Part shown: one piece after another, positions 56,348-64,000 of the stretch
Numbering within the stretch: position 1 is the first letter of the stretch
Layout of the letters: every line of letters starts with the position of its first letter
NCBI GenBank assembly: GCA_037893245.1
Contig: JBAIAA010000537.1
Coordinates: forward strand, 186,001-250,000
DNA from: Crossaster papposus
Taxonomy: Eukaryota > Echinodermata > Asteroidea > Velatida > Solasteridae
DNA length: 64,000 bases
Direction of reading: 5' to 3'
Position numbers and translations under genes: made by a program
Notes under the pieces: model-generated
Databases searched by the model: none
Told to the model about the DNA's origin: nothing
The model's input: the letters and a program-made list of their open reading frames with translations, nothing else

Positions 56348-56991
56348 CTTGAGTGACCTGTGAAAGTCTACAGTTGAAGAACTGACAATGATGAGGATGC
56401 TGGCAGCATCCAGGGTTGCATACCCAAGTGAAGACCATTTGGCATGGGCGACATCCGCCGAAATGAAGAAGACATAGGTAACAATTCCGCATATTATCCG
56501 TATCTCAACCGTAACATACATATCCAATCCGTAATATTCGTATCCCATCCGCAAGCATACGCAATTACCGCAAGTCCTATCGTAAGATCCGCAATATATA
56601 TGTCAAAAATACGTTAAACATACGTAACTCCTACGTAATAGTGTTTACGTACCCCTATGTATCCGCAGGCAACTGCACACCCGACAAAGTGTGCGGATCA
56701 GTTACGTATCTAACGTATCCTGCGGATGAGTTTACGTATCTTACGTATGAGTTACGTATTTTACGTATGGATAATGTATATTCTGCGGATGCTTACGTAT
56801 ATTTCATCCGCAGCAAAATTTTGAGATTTTCAAAATTCCGCTGCGGATCTGCGTATGTCTGCGGATCCTGCGGATTGAATTACGGATGGATACGGATGCT
56901 TACGGATGATACGGATCCTTGCGGATGCTTACGGACTTTTATCCGTAAGCATCCGCAGCTACCGTAAGTGGCCGTGTGACTGTACCATAAA

Positions 56992-57129
56992 GGACGGTTT
57001 ATACTTTACGCGGAAGCCAATGCGAAGCAAGTTTCATGACGTCACAATTATAGAAGTTTCATTGTGACGTTCTCCGCTGCCTTAACGAATTCGCTTCCCA
57101 ATGACATTCGCGTGAAGTATGAACCGGCC
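56992..57129. mobile_element. Small MITE I, 138 bp
   Basis: Imperfect inverted ends GGACGGTTTATACTTTACGC and GGCCGGTTCATACTTCACGC (complement). Starts one base after the TAA duplication of the Harbinger element. A CATTGTGACGT/ACGTCACAAT pair gives an inner hairpin. Confidence 0.65.
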
Positions 57130-57571
57130 ATATTGAGTCTCGTATATATTGTTTAAGGACACATTTTGGGAATACGCGGTTCTAGATTTCGGACGTTAGT
57201 GGGCAATATTCATCCTGAGCCACGCACAGTTTAACGGGCTTTTAAATTGTCGCCCTCAAACCCTGTGGACATTTGCAGCAATCAATAAACAAGTTGGCCA
57301 ATACATGATATGCACGTCCACCCCTTGTAAAATGACAATTTCTATTAATTTTATTGGCGCTTACGTAGATTTTCAGTCTTTTATGTTTCTTATTCTGTAT
57401 AATATATAATAGCAAGGCTTTATTTCACGTTCTGTACGTTAATTTTTACAATTTTTCCGATTAATTTTTATTTTTACGTGGGAGGATGAACATTCATTGT
57501 AAAAACCCCTCAGATGTCCAACCGAATGAACCAATAGAAATGCGCGTTGGTTCGCATGCCTTTGGATGTTT
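57130..57571. other. Unassigned interval
   Basis: AT-rich; nothing recognised. Confidence 0.4.
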
Positions 57572-57671
57572 TTCGAACCCCAGCTTTGTCTTTGTCTCTG
57601 GCTTCATTCAAACAGTTTAGCAATAGGCTGTAGCCAGAGACGGATCCAAAGCCAGGGTTTGGGAAATGGCC
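57572..57671. repeat. CCAAACCC-ended element, copy 3
   Basis: Inverted ends CGAACCCCAGCTTTG and CAAAGCCAGGGTTTGG around an imperfectly palindromic 100-bp core (GTCTCTGGCT...AGCCAGAGAC). Related to 2383-2490 and 5551-5686. Confidence 0.6.
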
Positions 57672-58960
57672 TTGGTCTGTTTGTAACGGAGGCTCTGATT
57701 GGGCGCACGATTTTTTGCGCTAATAATAACCACGGATCTGGCCGAATGTCCGCAGGGGTTTAAGCGCTATTAAATCTAAAAATACCAACAGTTATATCTT
57801 AGCACGATCGCTAGGCGCTGCTGTCTGGACTGTCTGCTAAGTTCGTAGGCAACATAACCTACAGGCGGACGTTTCTCTCAGATCGAAAACAATCACCAAA
57901 TATGCAGAATGTAAACGTTAAGTGAGTGGCGCTTGTTGAACTAGTCTTGTTGGCAAGACGGTTTAATCGCGGTATGCAGCGCGCGTAGTTCGCCGATGCG
58001 GGCGCCCTCTAACTTACGCCGTATGACCTTCGCTAGGACCGTCTTGTGTATCTGCTCCATCGCTCGGAAAATTTCGAGCAGAATAATTGTTTGGCATTTG
58101 CATGCGCGTGTGACGTTGCGTGAATAATTACGCCCATTTTTATTAAAATGCTAGGCTAACCTCTTACTATTTGTAATTTAAAAAAAATCTTCCTATGACC
58201 AATTATATTTACAATGCAAGATCGACTCCTTACATTTTTTTTTTAAAGGAAATTTGGAAAACAAAGCTAACCCCTTACAATTATTAATTTCTAACAAACA
58301 ATTATTTCATTCAAAACGCAAGGCTAACCCCTTACAATTGTTTATTTGGTCATTTTTTCAAATGAACAAATGTATCTTGCACCTGTGACCTGTCAATTAA
58401 TCGAGGAAATCATTTAAACTGCTGCTCCGAAGGGAATGCACAGCAACAAAAACAGAACCGCAAAACTGGCCAAAGAACCCACAGGCGAACGTTGGTTGGT
58501 TGGTCGGCTCGAATCTGGCTTCGGTCTTAGTTTTAGTTTCTTTCCCTTAAGCAATTTTAGTTCCAAGAAACGTCAAATGTTGGCCAATTTTAATATAATG
58601 CAAGGCTCACCCCCTTACACATATTATTTCTTTCTACATACCGTAAGAAAGTGAATTTATTTTCCAATTCTACCTCTATTTAAAACACAATCTAATAAAT
58701 ATAAATATACACAATATAAATAATACTCAAGACGAGAGTTTTGACTTTGGTGAACAATTGGAAGTGTGCACGCTGGTACACCTTGAGAGACGCAAAAGAA
58801 AGGGGGAAGTGGATTATTTTTTAATTTTTTTAAAACTAAAACTGCTAAATGCTCTGTAGGGGTGGTCTTTTCCCGTAACGCTTAAATCGGCGAAAACTAA
58901 ACGTTTCAATTTTCTAAAATATTAGGGCTTTAAATCGCTAAATAATGTTGAGCCGTCAAC

Positions 58961-59603
58961 ATTTACAAAGGCTTCAAATAGCCAAACATTTACAAAGGCT
59001 TCAAATAGCCAAACATTTACAAAGGCTTCAAATAGCCAAACATCTACAAAGGCTTCAAATAGCCCAACAATTACAAAGGCTTCAAGTAGCCCAACCTTTA
59101 CAAAGCTTTGCTTCAAATAGCCAAACATTTACAAAGGCTTCAAATAGCCAAACATTTACAAAGGCTTCAAATAGCCAAACATTTACAAAGGCTTCAAATA
59201 GCCAAACATCTACAAAGGCTTCAAATAGCCCAACAATTACAAAGGCTTCAAGTAGCCCAACCTTTACAAAGGCTTCAAATAGCCAAACATTTACAAAGGC
59301 TTCAAATAGCCAAACATTTACAAAGGCTTCAAATAGCCAAACATTTACAAAGGCTTCAAATAGCCAAACATTTACAAAGGCTTCAAATAGCCAAACCTTT
59401 ACAAAGGCTTCAAATTGCCCAACCTTTACAAAGGCTTCAAATTGCCCAATATTTACAAAGACTTCAAATCGCCCAACATTACAAAGGCTTCAACTCGCCT
59501 AACATTATACAAAGGCTTCAAATCGCCTAACATTATACAAAGGCTTCAAATCGCCTAACATTACAAGGGCTTCAAATCGCCCAACATTACAAAGGCTTTA
59601 AAT
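58961..59603. repeat. 27-bp minisatellite, about 24 units
   Basis: Consensus unit ACATTTACAAAGGCTTCAAA + TAGCCAA. Since 27 is a multiple of three and the unit lacks stops in several frames, long repetitive frames exist on both strands (nine-residue period); no start context or partner domain suggests a gene. A longer-period order (ACATTT x3, ACATCT, ACAATT, ACCTTT) recurs in the first two blocks. 59604-60060 is unassigned, with a GTACATGTACATGTATAT run near 60036. Confidence 0.9.
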
Positions 59604-60064
59604 TGCCCGGGACAGTGAAGCTTCAAGCTCAAATAGCCTGCAGATATCAAGGCTTTCTGGCGGCGGCGGGTTTATCGGCCTTTCTGGTGCGCTCGGCGAG
59701 ATCATCAGTTATGTATTCTTTCACTAGGCCCCAACCAAGATCCGATCGGTCTGCCAAGCATATCAACTTTTGCCTGTCCTTGATCTCCCTGATGGCCGCT
59801 TTAAGGCTGGTCTTGGCGCTGTCAATGTCAAACAGTTCGATGGATTGCAGCGATGGTTGTATTGCTGTTGGTTACCTTCCTTCTTGAATGTGGGGATGTC
59901 CGGCTGGCGCTGTCTTTTGCAAGCCGCCTGAACGCGAGTCCAAGGAGTTGGAGAGGTCGCGTATGGCTTGCAGATTTCCTGGTTTCCGCCAGTGAGTCGG
60001 TTGGATGCGTCGTCGTCGTCAAACATTGTATAGTTGTACATGTACATGTATATAGTAGCATATA

Positions 60065-61599
60065 GTCCAGTCAAAATACCAAATTTTGTATTGTTGACCT
60101 CAAACAAATTGTAACAAATCTTTTTTTCACCACAGTGCACTTCTATGAGGTCCCTAGAATTACATACTGAAAAATTTTAAAAATCCAAGTGGTGGAAATA
60201 TGTCTAATTTGCATAAATCGTTAATCCCTGCCGTGTAATATGTTTATTCTCATATTTGGGTATATATTTTATTTTTATTTTTCAAAAAAATTATTTTTGT
60301 GATTCTACTTACACATCCTTACTTCAATAACATTTTCTAAAACATGTAAGTGACTGAATAATTTTGAAAATAGAGTAATGGTTCAAAATGACTGTAATTT
60401 TAGCCCATAATTTGCACGCATTTAACTTGTCTCTAGATATCATTAAGTAGTCAGTATGGACGAGCTTCAAATTCACCAAGTTGCTTACTGGCATAGTTAT
60501 CCTATTAAAACCTTATGAAAAATCATTATGAACAATGATAACATTGTGATATTATTCAATATTACCTCCAAATGGGCACTTTGGGAGACAATCCCATAGA
60601 GTCGTGCACAATCTTTATTGTAACCTAACCCGTTTTTACCTGGAGCTTTTTCCACGAAATTTCATATTTATGCTATTTAGACCCAAATCTGTCTTCTCCG
60701 AGCAAAAATAACTCCCAAATATCGTTTTGTGGGGTAGCTAGACACTTAGGGAGACACTGAAATGTCTCCCTAAGTGCCACTGTCTCCCAAGTGAATCAAA
60801 ACTATCGCTAATTTGTCTCCCAAAGTGCCTATTTGGAAGAATTTAGCCCAGCAAACAACAACTGGGGGAAAATCGTGTGTCCATAAATTGGACTAAAAAG
60901 TAGGTGAAGGGTTACCTAAGGTGAGAGACTTGAACAAGTTCAAGGAAACCCCCAAAATTAAAGATTCTAGTTTGCTTACAATAGTCATGTCTACGTTAGA
61001 ATGTATTTTGAGGATTTTCTTGAACTTGTTCAAGTCTCCCAAGCATGTTAGGTAAACCTTTAACTTCTTTTTCGCCCAGTTTATGAACAAACCATTTCCC
61101 CAGTTTTGGTTTGCTGGGCTAAATATCACAATGTTATCATTGTTCATATGATTTTCCATAAGGTTTTAATATGCTAACTGTGCCAGTAAGCAACTTGGTG
61201 AATTTGAAGCTCACCAATACTGACTACTGGATGATATCTGGAGACAGTGTAATGTACGCACATTTATAGGGTCACGAAGTTGTAATTTTTGATAATTACC
61301 ATGTTCTCATAATTATTCAGTCACTTATACGCTTTAGAAAATGTTAACGAAGTAGGGATATGTAAGTAGAATCACCCAAATAAACTTTTAATTTGTTTAA
61401 AAATATTTCATTTATCCAAATATGGGAATAAATATATTACGCGGCAGGGATTAAAGATTTATGCAAATTAGTCATATTTCCACCACTTGAATTTTTAAAG
61501 ACTTTTAATATGTCATTGTGGGGACCTTTTAGAAATGCATTGTGGTGAAATTTTTGTTGTTACAATTTGTTTGAGGTCAAAACTTATTTTTTCCTGGAC
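60065..61599. mobile_element. Foldback element M with nested hairpins
   Basis: Arms of about 480 bp (60065-60560 against 61130-61599), outer ends GTCCAG/CTGGAC bordered by TA. The loop contains a second inverted repeat (60841-61124, ATTTAGCCCAGCAAAC at its ends) and a third (about 60567-60838, CCAAATGGGCACTTTGGGAG and its imperfect complement). The TA border suggests Tc1/mariner-like, but no transposase is present. Confidence 0.75.
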
Positions 61600-61673
61600 T
61601 AATACTGAAGAGCGCTGCAAGGCTGTACTGATGCGTGGACGAGAGTGCGCTATCGCTGTAAGCGCTCAGCTTA

Positions 61674-62130
61674 GAGCAAGTTCGGGCGAGAACTATAGTT
61701 AACCATAGTTCGACTAACGTCGCTCGAACGCAGAATGGTTGGACTATCTAGTCGACTATTTGGAACCAGACCCCGGAGCACGGTTGCCGCTGGTTGACAG
61801 TAGCCTCTTTTCATAGGGAAACATGGAGAGAACCAGTGACGTAGAAAAAGGTGATGTCAGTAGTCGGACGGAGGGAAAGGCACTACGTCAAGTGAAAATC
61901 TGGCGGGCCTAATGTAATTTTTGTCTTGTTTTTGGACCAACATGACTAACGTTATGGCTTATCCTACTTATATGCGTGGAAGAATAGTGGCAAAACCCAT
62001 TTCATTCATGTCACAAATGTAAACAAAGCGGTTGCCATCTTTTCAACAATAGTTCGACTAGAGCCGTTCGATCGAACTGCATTTGAGCATGGTAAAGCAG
62101 AAACTGACTAATTCGCGCCCGAACTTGCTC
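61674..62130. mobile_element. MITE F, 457 bp
   Basis: Perfect 15-bp termini GAGCAAGTTCGGGCG and complement, bordered by TTA and ATA. GTTCGACTA/TAGTTCGAC words and a CTATAGTTAACCATAG hairpin lie near the left end, and GTTCGATCGAAC near the right. Harbinger-like by flanks, weakly. Confidence 0.65.
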
Positions 62131-62945
62131 ATATATGCTGGTGGTTACATAACTACAGGTATGCAAGTGTAAAGACACTTGCACCCGTCGTTCGAAACCG
62201 AAAAGAAATTTTACTTTCCAATAACAATCAAATTGTTACAATTATTTATAATAAAATGCAAGGTTAACCCCTTTATAGGGACTTAAAAAAATTGTACAAG
62301 AAAAATCTAATTTTTCAAATTTAAAAGAAATATAGGCCTACAAGGTCATTACCGGTAACCCTGGATTTTGAAGCATTGGCCACGTTATAAGTCACAGCAG
62401 GAAAAAGTGGCATATTACGGCCGTATAGACGATGTTCCCTCTGACGTCACGTGTTTACCGTACAACTGTATTCGAAAGTGCCCGGCAGTATGCGCACACC
62501 TCATGTTTTACATCAAATTTGCTTAAAGAATGACGTCGCTGGTCAGATCGCCTTTGAATTATGTGACCTCTGATGTCATCTCTTAACCAAATTAATGTTG
62601 CCGGTCACATTTGAATACAGATGTAAAGAAGGCACATCTTCTATAGTGTTTTTATGGCCGCAATGACCACGTGGTGCGTCCTCTACCTAAAGAAAATAAA
62701 AGTCGTGTTTAGTCGGGCAGCGGCAGAGCAGTGAATATGCCGACAAAAATTATTGCCGATGCGGGCCAAATCATGATTTACATGCGCTTGTCCTCACATT
62801 ATGTGCTATGAGATAATTAGTTTGTGGGGCATCAACTTGAGGTCCAAGTTGGCAAACAACTGCTTACTGCAAATAACAAGCAGACTTGACTCTATAGGTT
62901 TTCAAAGACGTGTGTACCTATACCAACATGTTTAATTTATGTAAT

Positions 62946-63812
62946 TCACTGTCTGCCTTTTCGACAAATGAGCTTTTTAGTAGCTTTCCTGAAAGCTTCA
63001 TTTCTCCAGCAATAGATGACCGTGTTAAGCCAAGAATTGCTGTAGCGCACATTTTCAATGAAAATTGATATTATGAAGTTTATTTCTCCCCAAAACAGTG
63101 TGGGCAGCCATGTGACGCAGACGGTGCCTGTGATAATCATAAATGTTTTGAGAGCTTTTACATTTGATCGATGCAGCTGAACCTGTGCATCGTCAGCATT
63201 GATCTCAGCTGCTGCTATACGCCGTGCATGATGCCTCGCTATCAATATCATTTTCCCATACAAAACAATTATAATCAAAACAACTGATATTACAAAAAAC
63301 AAATGAAGTAGGCCTACTACTCCAATTATTTCTAACTCTTCAAAATGCTGAGCTACTTCGCGTAAAGTGAACAGAACAAGACAGAGTAAAGTTGCACATG
63401 TCAAGGCAATGCAAGCTCGTCTTTTAGTGACTAATGTTGGCAGTTTGAGAGGTTGTGATACTGCAATGTAGCGGACCACAGTAACCACTACCAGAATGCA
63501 CAACTCCAGAAATTGAAAAAAAATAGCTATACTTTGAAGGACTGGTATATAAACATGCAGCATGAAACCTGCATAAAGAAGACCAAATAAGCCCACTCCA
63601 ACATCGGTAATCGTTAAGGCTACCACCAGCAGCTTAGTGACGTCATGCATGTCATGTATGCCATGTAACACCAGCAGAGAAAACGAGTTGAAGATGATGC
63701 AAAACAGGCTGTTTAAACTAAGAACACAGATACGTATGTAGAAACAATCTTTGTCTTCGTCGATATCGTTTGCATGTGATGAATGTCCACACAGTCCTGA
63801 TATGTTTTCCAT
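62946..63812 (-). CDS. Rhodopsin-like (class A) GPCR, intact, copy 3
   Basis: 288 residues from the ATG at 63810-63812. Same architecture as the 37471-38343 gene: a short tail with one N-glycosylation site (NIS), seven hydrophobic segments, ITDVGVG in TM2, VVRY after TM3, a basic third loop, TWLP in TM6, NTVIY in TM7 and a basic C terminus. It differs from copy 2 chiefly in TM1, TM3, the TM4-TM5 region and the third extracellular loop (FWGEINFIISIFIENV in place of CLLGNLVNCLISIFFESL), while the third intracellular loop, TM6 core and tail are almost unchanged. No disulfide cysteine pair. Ligand unknown. Confidence 0.9.
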   Translation of the reverse strand: MENISGLCGHSSHANDIDEDKDCFYIRICVLSLNSLFCIIFNSFSLLVLHGIHDMHDVTKLLVVALTITDVGVGLFGLLYAGFMLHVYIPVLQSIAIFFQFLELCILVVVTVVRYIAVSQPLKLPTLVTKRRACIALTCATLLCLVLFTLREVAQHFEELEIIGVVGLLHLFFVISVVLIIIVLYGKMILIARHHARRIAAAEINADDAQVQLHRSNVKALKTFMIITGTVCVTWLPTLFWGEINFIISIFIENVRYSNSWLNTVIYCWRNEAFRKATKKLICRKGRQ

Positions 63813-64000
63813 TTTAAGAGGCTGTGATATTCCGTGTGCGGTAGATTTGAACTCACTTGACAGGCACTTGACCAATCTTCACAGGAACAGAAAACGAATT
63901 CAGTGGTGTAAGGTATAATGTCTAAGATAATGTAAATACTGTTCCTCAGAAACCAGTAGAGCACTTTCGTTTTCAATGTAGGCTTCCATGCTTCTGTACA

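Larger units (their letters stand above)
54048..56987. mobile_element. PIF/Harbinger DNA transposon with transposase gene
   Basis: 2940 bp with inverted termini TGCTACAGTCACACGGCCA and TGGTACAGTCACACGGCCA, and TAA duplications on both sides (54045-54047 and 56988-56990), exactly the Harbinger pattern. The subterminal zones (54070-54370 and 56560-56970) are saturated with ACGGATGACTTACGG and TTACGTATCTTACGTATG words. Carries a HARBI1-type transposase on the minus strand and a small basic frame on the plus strand, convergently arranged. Confidence 0.92.
57800..64000. repeat. Segmental duplication, copy 3, truncated by window end
   Basis: Matches copies 1 and 2 from the GCTAGGCGCTGCTG region onward (more diverged at its start), is interrupted at about 58637-62210 by repeat-rich DNA, then follows copy 1 closely through the GPCR. 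Copy 1 near 7350 shows the uninterrupted sequence. Confidence 0.8.

Noticed and set aside
58945-59530. 185- and 140-codon repeat proteins
   Set aside because: Products of the 27-bp minisatellite, open on both strands.

Overview
The window looks like a transposon-dense, gene-poor segment of a marine invertebrate genome, most probably an echinoderm (sea star or sea urchin grade), with hemichordate or mollusc as alternatives. The basis is indirect: a tandem family of intronless class A GPCRs that fits the lineage-specific receptor expansions known from echinoderms; a mix of CsRn1-like Ty3, BEL/Pao, CR1/jockey-like LINE, PIF/Harbinger, hAT-like, Tc1/mariner-like, Kolobok-like and Mutator-like DNA; and frequent AGGCCTAC and GTACATGTAC words. 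No rRNA, no convincing functional tRNA, no CRISPR and no multi-exon host gene could be established.

The backbone is a segmental duplication of several kilobases present three times (5881-9548 plus 17376-18060; 34922-39600; about 57800-64000, running off the edge). Each copy carries one minus-strand, single-exon rhodopsin-like GPCR: a copy broken by one frameshift (8085-8950), an intact 290-residue gene (37471-38343) and an intact 288-residue gene (62946-63812). Each copy has received its own later insertion, so the siblings supply empty sites: a 7.8-kb LTR retrotransposon in copy 1, an 819-bp TA-flanked element in copy 2 and a 3.6-kb block of minisatellite and foldback DNA in copy 3.

Between the copies lie nested mobile elements. 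1-2020: a minus-strand LINE fragment broken by a 280-bp MITE and a nonsense codon. 9549-17375: a young Ty3/gypsy element of CsRn1 type with LTRs differing at two positions, a tRNA-Trp-type primer site, intact gag and an intact pol in the -1 frame. 18210-24805: a foldback element with clusters of a 20-bp-periodic palindrome, a LINE 3' fragment and a decayed BEL/Pao internal region without LTRs. 25379-30660: a large inverted repeat with four nesting levels of MITEs plus a Mutator-like foldback. 33379-34435: an hAT-like element with a 49-bp perfect palindrome. 42011-44782: interleaved tandem repeats. 47885-52983: a LINE split by a 2.3-kb TIR element. 54048-56987: a Harbinger transposon with TAA target duplications whose transposase has lysine in place of the catalytic glutamate.

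The most unusual theme is a set of Harbinger-like elements, several with (A/T)GTCACA-type termini, whose interiors are saturated with degenerate copies of one short word, a different word in each element. The GPCRs are the only likely host protein genes; almost everything else is mobile DNA or repeats in different stages of decay.
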